Shown in pieces: positions 26,751-34,673 of a stretch of DNA of 64,000 bases. The position numbers were made by a program, and so were the translations under genes. The notes beneath the pieces are model-generated. The model ran no database searches, was not told where the DNA came from, and worked only from the letters and a program-made list of their open reading frames with translations. The stretch is taken from NCBI RefSeq assembly GCF_024508335.1, contig NZ_CP101988.1:2790001-2854000 (forward strand), in the 5' to 3' direction. Source of the DNA: Cellulomonas chengniuliangii. GTDB taxonomy: Bacteria; Actinomycetota; Actinomycetes; Actinomycetales; Cellulomonadaceae. Each line of letters starts with the position of its first letter. The stretch's first letter is position 1.

Positions 26751-26870
26751 GGCGCGCGATCAGGCCACACATGCTGCTGACCACCCGCCAGCTGGAGGTC
26801 GGCTAAACGCCCACCCTGGCCGAGGTCGCCCTCGGCCAGGAGCAGGTGTTCATGGCCGCGGCGTCCGACC
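26751..26870 (+). other. Spacer with degenerate adaptor-gene start
   Basis: Right after LpC the sequence GTGAGGCGCGCGATC resembles GTGAAGCGCGCGATC, the coupled start of the module 2 adaptor behind LpD. Read in that frame it gives VRRAI followed by unrelated residues and a TAA at 26804-26806. No continuous reading frame follows up to the copy-2 repeat at 26871. It looks like a leftover junction from duplication of the lipoprotein gene; nothing else is recognisable here. Confidence 0.45.
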
Positions 26871-27044
26871 GCCAACCGTTGTCCGCCTGAGGGGCCATAT
26901 GCCCCACCAGCCAAGTCATCCGCAGGGCTGACCCGCGACAGACCCCCCGTTGCTAGGTTCGTCGGGGATCAAAACCGACAATCTGACCCGCGCGCGCCTG
27001 CTCGACCGCCGCACGCGCCCACTGTTCCGCAGGAAGGCACACCC
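26871..27044 (+). repeat. 174-base upstream repeat, copy 2 (before LpD)
   Basis: This is the second copy of the region before LpC, with the same length from GCCAACCG to the start codon. CTGACC and TAGGTT are again 20 bases apart, so that spacing is conserved along with the CCGCAGGAAGGCACACCC ribosome-binding leader. The two copies start 1269 bases apart, which defines the duplicated unit as upstream region plus lipoprotein gene. Confidence 0.8.
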
Positions 27045-28016
27045 ATGAGGTCCGTCCCGTTCACCGCCGCCGCCGCCGCTGCTGGCGCACTGCTCCTGCT
27101 CAGCGCCTGCGGCGGCGGCAGCGGCTCCGACGCCGGGAAGGACTCCTCGGCGAAGGAGGGCCCGCTCGAGGCGTACATCAAGCCGGTCACGAGCGTCTAC
27201 GACGACATCGACTACGAGAAGATCCAGGTGGAGCAGGAGAACATCATCGCCGCCTGCATGCAGGAGGCAGGGTTCGAGTACACGCCGCAGGAGTCCCAGA
27301 GCGTCTCGAGCCCGTGGGACGACGAGGACATCGAGTGGGGCACCGAGGAGTTCGCCCAGAAGTACGGCTACGGCTACTCGGGCGGCTCGGAGTCGGAGGA
27401 CGGCGAGGACGAGTGGGTCGACCCGAACGCGGACTACCTCGCGACCATGTCCGAGAGCGAGCGGGCCGCCTACGAGGCGGCGCTGTGGGGCGGCCCCCAG
27501 GACGAGCCTGTCGACGAGGACGCCGAGGTCGAGTGGGACTGGACGAAGGCGGGCTGCTACGGCAAGGCGAGCAACGAGACGTACGGCGACGCCTTCTCCG
27601 CCTATGAGGACCCGGCCTTCGTCGACCTCCAGGACGAGATGGGGCGGCTGTACGAGAAGGTCCAGGCCGACCCGAAGCTCACGGCGCTCGACTCCGAGTG
27701 GTCCGCGTGCATGAACGACGCGGGGTTCGACTTCGCGAAGGTCAGCGAGGCCTCCGAGAGCATCTCCGAGGCCTACAACGCGCTCTGGGAGGCGGCTGAC
27801 CCGGACACCGGCGGCATCGACAAGACCGCCGAGGCCGACCTGCGCGAGAAGGAGATGGCCACGGCGATCGCCGACGCGAAGTGCCAGACGAAGGTCGGCT
27901 ACCAGAAGAAGTCCCGGGAGGTGCAGTTCGCCCTCGAGCAGGAGTTCGTCGACAACCACAAGGCCGAGCTCGACGCCTGGATCGAGCAGTACGCCACAGA
28001 GAAGGCGGCCAAGTGA
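27045..28016 (+). CDS. Cysteine-patterned lipoprotein paralogue 4 (LpD)
   Basis: The 323-residue protein has the lipobox LLLLSAC (Cys22) and a short Gly/Ser linker. Family motifs are CMQEAGFEYTP, DPNADYLATMSESERAAYE, WDWTKAGCYGKASNE, WSACMNDAGFDFAKV and AKCQTKVGYQKKSREVQFALEQEF, with the shared ending KAELDAWIEQYA. Its TGA overlaps the GTG of the downstream adaptor (GTGA), so the lipoprotein is translated together with export module 2. That coupling is the best evidence that the family works with these transporters, as substrate-binding partner, cargo or accessory; which of these cannot be read from the sequence. Confidence 0.83.
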   Translation: MRSVPFTAAAAAAGALLLLSACGGGSGSDAGKDSSAKEGPLEAYIKPVTSVYDDIDYEKIQVEQENIIAACMQEAGFEYTPQESQSVSSPWDDEDIEWGTEEFAQKYGYGYSGGSESEDGEDEWVDPNADYLATMSESERAAYEAALWGGPQDEPVDEDAEVEWDWTKAGCYGKASNETYGDAFSAYEDPAFVDLQDEMGRLYEKVQADPKLTALDSEWSACMNDAGFDFAKVSEASESISEAYNALWEAADPDTGGIDKTAEADLREKEMATAIADAKCQTKVGYQKKSREVQFALEQEFVDNHKAELDAWIEQYATEKAAK

Positions 28017-29629
28017 AGCGCGCGATCCCGCAGGGCAACCGCACCATCCTCGTGATGGCCGGCGTCGCGGTGGCGAGCCTCGTCGCCGGGCTCGGCCTCA
28101 GCCAGCTCATCACCTCCCCGGCCAAGGCCGAGGCGGACGCCGCTCCGCCGGTCGCCGGCGCCGTCACCGTCCCGGTCGAGAGCCGGGTCATCTCCAACGA
28201 GCTGACCCTGCGGGGCGACCCGCGATACGACGACCCCGCCCAGATCCGCATCGAGACCGCCGACCTCGGGGGCCCGGCGGTCGTGACAGGCCAGGTGCCC
28301 GCGGTGGGCTCGACCGTCGACGCCGCCAGCGTGGCCCTCGAGGTCGCCGGGCGCCCGGTGATCGTGCTGCCCGGATCGCTGCCCACCTACCGCAGCCTCC
28401 AGTCCGGGGTGTCGGGCCCTGACGTCCTCCAGCTCAAGGCCGCGCTCGGGGCGCTCGGCATCAACGCTGGCAAGCCGGACTCCGACGTGTACGACGCGGC
28501 GACGGCGGCCGGTGTGGTGGAGCTGTACCGGAAGGTCGGCTACCAGCCCCCGACGCCCAGCAAGGAGCTCAAGGAAACGCTCAAGATGGCGCAGGACTCG
28601 GTGCGCACCGCTGAGAGCGCGCTCACCACCGCCCAGCTCGCGCTGACCAAGGCCTCCTCGGGCGCCACCCAGGTGGAACGCCTGCAGGCCGACAACGAGG
28701 TGCGGGCCGCGCAGCGGGCACTCGCCTTGGCCGAGGCGGGGACCCCATCCGCTGACCCCGAGCAGGAGGGCGGCCCTGTCGACATCGAGGGGCTGCGCGA
28801 GGCACTGGCCGTGGCCGAGGCGAAGCGCGCGGAGGTGCTGGCAGGCTCCGGGAGCGCCGCGGAGACGGCGCAGGTCGCCGCCGCGCAGCGGGAGCTGACG
28901 GACGCGAGGACCATGCTCGCCGAGGCGAAGGACGCGACGCTCACCGCGCTCCCCGCCAGCGAGGTGGTCTTCCTCAGCTCGCTGCCCCGGCGCGTCGACA
29001 GCGTCGACGTCAAGCTGGGCTCGATCATCAGCGGCCCGGCCATGACCGTCTCCGGCGCCACGCTCGAGATCCTGGCCTCGGCGTCGGCCGATGACGCCGC
29101 GCTGCTGGCCGTCGGGGCCACCGGGACGGTGGCGGTGCTCGGTCAGGACGTGCAGGTCACCGTCGCCGCGATCGAGGCGCCCGGCGCCACCAGCACGGAG
29201 GAGACGCCGGCGGAGGGTGAGGGGACGGAGGGATCGGACGGGTCCGCGGCAGCGGGCTCCGGAGCCTCGGGCGACCAGAAGGGGCGGCACAAGATCCGCC
29301 TCCAGCTCGGCCAGCTCACGGACGAGCAGCTCACCACCCTTCAGGGCGGCCAGAACGTGCGGGTCAAGATGCCGGTGAGCTCCACCGGCGGCGAGGTCCT
29401 CGCCGTGCCGCTGGCCGCGCTCACGGCAGGACCGGGCGGTGAGTCCCGCATCGAGCGGCAGGGCGCCAAGGGCGCCACCGAGCTGGTGACCGTGGAGACC
29501 GGGCTGGCCGCCAGCGGGTACGTGCAGATCCTGTCGTCGCAGGAGCCCATTGCCGCCGGCGACCTGGTCGTGGTGGGCAAGCGCGGCGGCGAGGACGCGT
29601 CCGACGGCGCGACGGAGGCCGCGGGATGA
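28013..29629 (+). CDS. Adaptor (HlyD-like) subunit with peptidoglycan-binding domain, ABC module 2
   Basis: The 538-residue protein starts VKRAIPQGNRTI and has one membrane anchor (ILVMAGVAVASLVAGLGL). It then carries a barrel-sandwich segment and a PG_binding_1-like domain (SLQSGVSGPDVLQLKAALGALGI, to about residue 180). A long coiled-coil hairpin rich in Ala, Glu, Lys and Gln follows (residues about 185-310), then the returning beta domains with LAVPLAALTAGPGGESR. An insert rich in Glu, Gly and Ser lies near residues 395-425. It is a membrane-fusion protein that may hold the transporter to the cell wall. GTG 28013 overlaps the LpD stop. Confidence 0.83.
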   Translation: MKRAIPQGNRTILVMAGVAVASLVAGLGLSQLITSPAKAEADAAPPVAGAVTVPVESRVISNELTLRGDPRYDDPAQIRIETADLGGPAVVTGQVPAVGSTVDAASVALEVAGRPVIVLPGSLPTYRSLQSGVSGPDVLQLKAALGALGINAGKPDSDVYDAATAAGVVELYRKVGYQPPTPSKELKETLKMAQDSVRTAESALTTAQLALTKASSGATQVERLQADNEVRAAQRALALAEAGTPSADPEQEGGPVDIEGLREALAVAEAKRAEVLAGSGSAAETAQVAAAQRELTDARTMLAEAKDATLTALPASEVVFLSSLPRRVDSVDVKLGSIISGPAMTVSGATLEILASASADDAALLAVGATGTVAVLGQDVQVTVAAIEAPGATSTEETPAEGEGTEGSDGSAAAGSGASGDQKGRHKIRLQLGQLTDEQLTTLQGGQNVRVKMPVSSTGGEVLAVPLAALTAGPGGESRIERQGAKGATELVTVETGLAASGYVQILSSQEPIAAGDLVVVGKRGGEDASDGATEAAG

Positions 29630-30345
29630 GCATCCTCGACGTCCTCCTGGACGAGCCGTCGACCGATCCGGCCCCCGCCGTGATCGAGTTCGCAGCGCTC
29701 ACCCGCTCGTTCCCCGGGGAGCCGCCGGTCACCGCACTGCACTCGGCGGACCTGCGCATCGAATCGGGCGACTACCTGTCGATCATCGGGCCCTCGGGCT
29801 CGGGCAAGTCGACACTGCTGCACATCCTGGGCCTGCTCGACCGGCCCACCTCCGGGGAGTACCTGCTCAACGGCAGTCCGACCGGCACCGCCTCCGAGGC
29901 GGACCGCTCACGGCTGCGGGGCGGCTGCATCGGGTTCGTGTTCCAGTCCTTCCACCTGCTCCCCCATCGCACGGTGCTCGACAACGTGCTGCTCGCCACC
30001 CTGTACTCCGGGGTGCCACGGGCGGAGCGCCGGGAGCGCGCGCTCGCGGCGCTGCACCGGGTCCACCTCGACCACCGGATCGAGTTCCTGCCCACGGTGC
30101 TCTCAGGCGGCGAGCGGCAGCGCGTGGCGATCGCGCGGGCCATCGTCGCGGAGCCGCAGGTGCTGCTGGCCGACGAGCCGACGGGCAACCTCGACTCGGT
30201 GAACTCGGCGGGGGTGCTCGACCTGTTCGACGAGCTGCACGGCGACGGCCTCACACTCGTGGTGATCACGCACGACTCGCAGGTGTCCGCCCGGGCGCAG
30301 CGGCGCGTGCGGATCTCCGACGGCCGACTGACCGAGCTCGCATGA
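29626..30345 (+). CDS. MacB/LolD-type ABC transporter ATPase, module 2
   Basis: The 239-residue ATPase shows Walker A GPSGSGKST, Q-loop FVFQSFHLLPHRTVLDNV, signature [15 protein letters not shown], Walker B VLLADEPTGNLD and H-switch ITHD. It is the same branch as module 1 but without that protein's acidic C-terminal extension. ATGA overlaps on both sides tie it to the adaptor and permease. It powers the FtsX-type permease at the inner face of the membrane. Confidence 0.9.
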   Translation: MSILDVLLDEPSTDPAPAVIEFAALTRSFPGEPPVTALHSADLRIESGDYLSIIGPSGSGKSTLLHILGLLDRPTSGEYLLNGSPTGTASEADRSRLRGGCIGFVFQSFHLLPHRTVLDNVLLATLYSGVPRAERRERALAALHRVHLDHRIEFLPTVLSGGERQRVAIARAIVAEPQVLLADEPTGNLDSVNSAGVLDLFDELHGDGLTLVVITHDSQVSARAQRRVRISDGRLTELA

Positions 30346-31667
30346 GGCGGCTCCTGACCCGGGCCCGCCCGGCCACCGACGCCATCGACGCGGACGAGCG
30401 CGAGCCCGCCGACGTCCAGACCGCGTCCGCCGTCGCCCCGCGACCGCCTCGCGGCGACAGGTTCGGCGCCCGCGACCTGGTCGCCGAGGCCACGTTCGGC
30501 ATCGGCGCCCGGCCTGGGCGCCTCATCCTGACGATCATGGGCACGGTGCTCGGCATCGCGTCGGTGGTCGTCACCGTCGGGCTCGCCAACACGGCCGCCG
30601 GCCAGATCAACAAGCAGTTCGACGCCGTCGCCGCGACCCAGGTGGTCGTCGAGCCCGCGAAGTCGTCCAGCGGCGGCCAGGAGCGCGCCCGGGGACGGCT
30701 CCCCTGGGACGCGGCCGACCGCGTGAGCCGGCTCGCCGGCGTGGAGTCGGCGGGGACCCTGGCGGACGTCGACATCAAGGGCGCCAAGGTCACGTCGGTG
30801 CCGGTCAACGACCCGTCGCAGGCCTCACGGACGTCGACGCCGGTGCTCGCCGCGTCGGAGGGCCTGCTGGAGACTCTGCGGGGCTTCGTCGTCACCGGCC
30901 GCAACTTCGACTCCGGCCACGACGGGCGCGGCGACCGCGTGGTCGTGCTGGGCGCGCAGGCGGCTGAGGCCCTCGGGGTGAACCGCATCGACAGTCAGCC
31001 GTCGATCTTCATCGGCGAAGACTCGTACACCGTCATCGGCATCATCGACGGGGTGAAGCGCAAGACCGAGGTGCTCGAGGCGGTGATCCTTCCCATGGGC
31101 ACCGCGCAAGCCGACTTCGGCCTCGCGGCGCCCGCCGAGCTGCAGGTGCGCATCGCGCCGGGAGCCGGCGAGGTCGTCGCCGCGCAGGCGCCGACCGCGC
31201 TCGACCCGAACTCCCCTGACGGCTTCAGCGTCAAGGCGCCGCCGGCACGCTCGTCGGTGCAGGAGAACGTCCAGGGCGACATCAACCTCATCTTCGTGGC
31301 CCTGGGCGCCGTGGCGCTGCTCATCGGCGGGGTGGGGATCGCTAACGTCACGCTCCTGTCCGTCATGGAGCGGGTCGGCGAGATCGGGCTGCGGCGCGCG
31401 CTGGGCGCCACCCGGCGCGACATCGCCGCCCAATTCATGGTCGAGTCGGGGATCGTCGGGCTCGTCGGCGGGCTGATCGGCGCGTCGCTGGGGGTGTGCG
31501 TCGTGGTGCTCGTCTCGGCCCTGCGGTCCTGGGTGCCGATCCTCGACCTGCGCGTGGTGGCGGTCGCGGCCGTCGCCGGCGGGTTCATCGGGCTGGCGGC
31601 CGGGGTCTACCCGGCGCTCAAGGCGGCGGCCATCGAGCCGATCACGGCGCTGCGCCGCGGGGTCTGA
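30342..31667 (+). CDS. MacB/FtsX-type ABC transporter permease, module 2
   Basis: The 441-residue permease begins with a cytoplasmic stretch of about 60 residues, then TM1 (LILTIMGTVLGIASVVVTVGLANTA). A MacB_PCD extracytoplasmic domain follows (LPWDAADRVSRLAGVESAG, VLGAQAAEALGV), then three C-terminal membrane segments starting at INLIFVALGAVALLIGGVGIANV. MERVGEIGLRRALGATRRDI is the conserved FtsX loop. It overlaps the ATPase by ATGA and is the last gene of the lipoprotein/ABC region; a strong terminator follows. Confidence 0.9.
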   Translation: MRRLLTRARPATDAIDADEREPADVQTASAVAPRPPRGDRFGARDLVAEATFGIGARPGRLILTIMGTVLGIASVVVTVGLANTAAGQINKQFDAVAATQVVVEPAKSSSGGQERARGRLPWDAADRVSRLAGVESAGTLADVDIKGAKVTSVPVNDPSQASRTSTPVLAASEGLLETLRGFVVTGRNFDSGHDGRGDRVVVLGAQAAEALGVNRIDSQPSIFIGEDSYTVIGIIDGVKRKTEVLEAVILPMGTAQADFGLAAPAELQVRIAPGAGEVVAAQAPTALDPNSPDGFSVKAPPARSSVQENVQGDINLIFVALGAVALLIGGVGIANVTLLSVMERVGEIGLRRALGATRRDIAAQFMVESGIVGLVGGLIGASLGVCVVVLVSALRSWVPILDLRVVAVAAVAGGFIGLAAGVYPALKAAAIEPITALRRGV

Positions 31668-31713
31668 CGGGCGGCGCGTCCAGCCGCCCAGCCGCCAGGG
31701 CCGGAGCCATCGC

Positions 31714-31744
31714 GGGTGGGCCGACGACTGTCGTCGGCCCACCC
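31714..31744. terminator. Bidirectional terminator closing the lipoprotein/ABC region
   Basis: GGGTGGGCCGACGA (31714-31727) and TCGTCGGCCCACCC (31731-31744) form a perfect 14-bp stem with a three-base loop. It lies between the module 2 permease and the convergent aldo/keto reductase gene and can serve both. Confidence 0.82.
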
Positions 31745-31765
31745 TTCGCTGTCATCAGGCGGCGG

Positions 31766-32758
31766 TCACCAGGGCGCGTCGAGGCGTTCGCGCGCCTCGG
31801 GGGGCAGGGCGAGCCTGACGCCCGACAGCGCGGCCTCGAGCTGTGCGGTGCTGCTCACGCCGACCACGGGACGCACCACCGGGTCGCCGCCCGCGAGCCA
31901 CGCGAGCACCACCTCGCCGCGGGTGCGGCCCAGCTCGCGCGCCACCTCGTGGAGCACCTCGAGGCGACGTGTGGTGCCCGGGTGCGTGTACGCGTCGGAG
32001 ATGGCCCGGTCCTCGCGGTCGTAGGCGCCGTACAGGAGCGGGGTGTACGCCCACAGGTCGACGCCGGGGTTGCTCGCGGCGTAGTCCAGCACCTCGTCGG
32101 TGATCCAGCCGAACCGGTGGTCGTGATCGTGATCCCGCACGAACGGCCGGGGCTGCAGGTACGTGTAGCGGAGCTGGATAGCGCTGGGCCCCACGAGCCC
32201 CCGGGCCCGCGCGTGAGCCGCTCCCCGCTCGACGCGCCACAACGCGGTGTTCGAGTACCCCCAGCGCCCCACGACGCCCTGCTCGACGAGCCCGGCGAAC
32301 GCCTCGACCGTCGGGCCGAGGGGGGTCGCTCGGTCGTCCCGGTGGGCCAGGAGCAGGTCGATGTGGTCGATGCCCATCCGCTCGAGGCTCTGGGCGGCGA
32401 CCCGGCGCACCACCTCGGGCGCGAGGCCCTCGGAGAGCTCCGGGTAGCTGCCCGGGTGGAGCGGCTCGCACCCGACCTTGGTGACGATGCGCACCCGCTC
32501 GCGGGCGCCGGGCCGCGCGGCGAGCCAGCGGCCGAGCAGGAGCTCGCTGGCGCCACCGCGCCCGCTGTCATCGGTCCAGAAGGAGTAGCAGTCGGCGGTG
32601 TCGATCCACACGCCCCCGGCAGCGACGTACGCGTCGAGCAGGCCGAAGGCCCGGTCCTCGTCGATGGTGGTGCCGAACGACATGGCGCCGAGGGCGAGGG
32701 GCGGGGCCTCGGCGGCGATCGGATCCTGCGCGGTGGGGTTGGGAGAGGTCGTGGTCAT
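31766..32758 (-). CDS. Aldo/keto reductase
   Basis: The 330-residue protein has the AKR barrel pattern: LALGAMSFGTT, GGVWIDTADCYSFW (catalytic Asp and Tyr region), RVRIVTKVGCE (catalytic Lys), ERMGIDHIDLLLAHRDD (catalytic His) and VVGVSSTAQLEAAL near the NADPH-binding end. Substrate is unknown; such enzymes reduce aldehydes and ketones in the cytoplasm. ATG 32758 and GTG 32761 are adjacent possible starts, and both fit a leaderless message from the promoter at 32775-32795. The divergent MerR gene is the probable regulator. Confidence 0.88.
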   Translation of the reverse strand: MTTTSPNPTAQDPIAAEAPPLALGAMSFGTTIDEDRAFGLLDAYVAAGGVWIDTADCYSFWTDDSGRGGASELLLGRWLAARPGARERVRIVTKVGCEPLHPGSYPELSEGLAPEVVRRVAAQSLERMGIDHIDLLLAHRDDRATPLGPTVEAFAGLVEQGVVGRWGYSNTALWRVERGAAHARARGLVGPSAIQLRYTYLQPRPFVRDHDHDHRFGWITDEVLDYAASNPGVDLWAYTPLLYGAYDREDRAISDAYTHPGTTRRLEVLHEVARELGRTRGEVVLAWLAGGDPVVRPVVGVSSTAQLEAALSGVRLALPPEARERLDAPW

Positions 32759-32774
32759 CACGCCAGCGTCCTGG

Positions 32775-32795
32775 CTGGAGCGCGCTCCAGGTCAA
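32775..32795 (-). promoter_or_regulatory. MerR-type operator/promoter in the AKR-merR intergenic region
   Basis: CTGGAGCGCGCTCCAG (32775-32790) is a perfect 16-bp palindrome. On the minus strand it directly follows TTGACC (32790-32795), forming the common actinobacterial MerR arrangement TTGACCTGGAG...CTCCAG. A long spacer of about 19 bases would place a weak -10 (GACGCT) right before the reductase start. MerR-family activators work on such over-long spacers. Confidence 0.7.
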
Positions 32796-32855
32796 GCGGG
32801 AATCCACCGGCCACCGGCACGCGCCCTGGGACGTGTGCCCCGGCAGACTAGGGGC

Positions 32856-33272
32856 ATGGCGACCTTCACCCCCGCCGAGACGGCGCGGCGCAGCGGCTTC
32901 AGCATCGACACGCTGCGCTACTACGAGCGGATCGGCCTGCTCAGCGGCGTCCGACGCGACCATGCCGGGCGGCGCGCCTACTCGGAGGCCGACCTCGGCT
33001 GGCTCGAGATCCTGCGCTGCCTGCGCGACACCGGCATGCCGATCGCCACGATGCGCCAGTACGCCGCGCTCGCTCTCGCCAGCGGCGCGGACGCCGAGCA
33101 GACGATCCCCGAGCGGATCGAGATCCTGGAGCACCACGCCTCGGAGGTCGCCGCGACGATCGACCTGCTCCGGCGCCAGCAGCAGCACCTGACGGAGAAG
33201 ATCGCGCACTACCGAGGGCTGGTGGCTGCCGTCGACAGCGCCCCGGAGCCCTCCCCCGCTCAGATGTCGTAG
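32856..33272 (+). CDS. MerR-family transcriptional regulator
   Basis: The 138-residue protein begins with the winged helix FTPAETARRSGFSIDTLRYYERIGLL and continues with RRAYSEADLGWLEILRCLRDTGMPI, the MerR DNA-binding domain. A dimerisation helix (IEILEHHASEVAATIDLLRRQQQHL) follows. There is no cysteine cluster for metal sensing, so it belongs to the small-molecule or stress-responsive group. It is divergent from the aldo/keto reductase and shares its palindromic operator. The last 13 bases overlap the convergent exonuclease gene. Confidence 0.87.
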   Translation: MATFTPAETARRSGFSIDTLRYYERIGLLSGVRRDHAGRRAYSEADLGWLEILRCLRDTGMPIATMRQYAALALASGADAEQTIPERIEILEHHASEVAATIDLLRRQQQHLTEKIAHYRGLVAAVDSAPEPSPAQMS

Positions 33273-34069
33273 GCGACGACGACCGGGGCGTGGTCGCTGA
33301 ACCGCTCCTCGTAGGTGGCGGCGCGGTCGACCTCCGCGGTGCGGGCCACGTCCGCCAGGCCGGGGGTGGCGAGCTGGTAGTCGATCCGCCAGCCCGCGTC
33401 GTTCACGAAGGCCTGCCCGCGCCACGACCACCACGTGTACGGCCCTGGGCCTTCTCCGCCGAGCTCGCGCCCGAGGTCCCGCCAGCCCTGCTCGTCGAAC
33501 CAGCGGTCCAGGTAGGCGCGCTCCTCGGGCAGGAAGCCGGCGGCCTTGAGGTTGCCCTTCCAGTTCTTGATGTCGACGTTCTTGTGGGCGATGTTGAGGT
33601 CGCCCGCCACCACCACGTGCTGCCCTGATCCGGCCAGCTCGGCGAGGCGCTTGGTGACGTGGTCCAGGAACGCGTACTTCTCGTCCATCTTCGGCGTGCC
33701 CGCGGTGCCTGAGTGGATGTACGTCGAGACCACCGTCACCTGCTGCGTGGAGCCGTCCTTGCCCGGGACCTCGAGGTCGGCCTCGACCCAGCGGCCGGTG
33801 TCGACCGGCACACCGGTCGCGAGGCCGATCCGGATGGCGGTCATGGGCAGGCGCGACGCGATCGCCACGCCGGCACGGCCCTTGATCTCGCAGGCCTCAT
33901 GCGCGAGGTCCCACTCGGAGGTCGACAGGAAGTCGCTGAGGATCTCGTCAGGCGCCCGCACCTCTTGCAGCAGCATGACGTCGGGCTTGCGGGCCTCGAC
34001 CCACTCGGCCATTCCGCGCTTGTACGCGGCTCGGATCCCGTTGACGTTGACGGTGGCGATGGTCAGCAC
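33260..34069 (-). CDS. xth: Exodeoxyribonuclease III
   Basis: The 269-residue protein matches the AP endonuclease/exonuclease III family: VLTIATVNVNGIRAAYKRG, DVMLLQEVRAPDE (metal-binding Glu), VVAGDLNIAHKNVDIKNWKGN (catalytic Asp-Asn) and the terminal RFSDHAPVVV (catalytic Asp-His). It cleaves DNA at abasic sites in base-excision repair. The GTG at 34069 fits family length; upstream in-frame codons have no family support. It lies downstream of glyA-folD-VOC on the same strand and may be read through from them. Confidence 0.92.
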   Translation of the reverse strand: MLTIATVNVNGIRAAYKRGMAEWVEARKPDVMLLQEVRAPDEILSDFLSTSEWDLAHEACEIKGRAGVAIASRLPMTAIRIGLATGVPVDTGRWVEADLEVPGKDGSTQQVTVVSTYIHSGTAGTPKMDEKYAFLDHVTKRLAELAGSGQHVVVAGDLNIAHKNVDIKNWKGNLKAAGFLPEERAYLDRWFDEQGWRDLGRELGGEGPGPYTWWSWRGQAFVNDAGWRIDYQLATPGLADVARTAEVDRAATYEERFSDHAPVVVAYDI

Positions 34070-34122
34070 GCGGCATATCCAACCCCATGACGCTGACAGG
34101 CCGCGCACCCGTCCCAGGCGTG

Positions 34123-34605
34123 TCAGACGGGGACGCCGTCGTACGCGGCCTGGATCGCGGGCAGGTCGAGCTTCTGCATCGCGTACATCGCCTGGGTGGC
34201 GCGGGCCGACGCCTCCGTGTCCTCGCTGAACAGCAGCGAGTCAAGGGACGTGGGGACCACCTGCCAGGACAGGCCGTACCTGTCCTTGAGCCAGCCGCAC
34301 TGGCTGGGCTCGCCGCCGTCGGCCAGCAGCGCCTCCCAGTAGTGGTCGACCTCCTCCTGGGTCTCGCAGTCCAGGACCATCGAGAACGACTCGTCGAGGG
34401 TGAACCCGGGGCCGGCGCTCATCGCCGTCACCGGCATCCCGTCGAGGGTGAACTCGACGATGAAAGCAGCGCCCTCGGCCGCGTTCACCCCCGCGGGCGC
34501 CTTGATGACGTTGGTGACCTGCGAGTTCGGGATCACCGAGGCGTAGAAGTTCGCGGCCTCCTCGGCCTGCGAGTGGTACCAGAGGTGCGGACGGACGATT
34601 CCCAT
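34123..34605 (-). CDS. VOC-family (PhnB/glyoxalase-like) protein
   Basis: The 160-residue protein matches the '3-demethylubiquinone-9 3-methyltransferase-like' VOC group: PHLWYHSQAEEAANFYASVIPNS, FTLDESFSMVLDCETQEEVDHYWEALLADGGE, QCGWLKDRYGLSWQVVP. Despite the group name, no methyltransferase fold is present and the substrate is unknown. The ATG at 34605 has a strong AGGAGG-type site upstream. It sits between folD and xth on the same strand, 68 bases from folD, probably in the same transcript. Confidence 0.83.
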   Translation of the reverse strand: MGIVRPHLWYHSQAEEAANFYASVIPNSQVTNVIKAPAGVNAAEGAAFIVEFTLDGMPVTAMSAGPGFTLDESFSMVLDCETQEEVDHYWEALLADGGEPSQCGWLKDRYGLSWQVVPTSLDSLLFSEDTEASARATQAMYAMQKLDLPAIQAAYDGVPV

Positions 34606-34673
34606 GGCGGTTCCCCTCCTGTGAGTGCGGTCACAGGTACAGACCCGCCCGGGGGGCCCGACTCATCGGCCGG

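Noticed and set aside
26751-26870. LuxR-type helix-turn-helix remnant (LLTTRQLEV) behind LpC
   Set aside because: The similarity covers only about eight residues and stops at a TAA; the match to the adaptor start sequence explains the first bases better.
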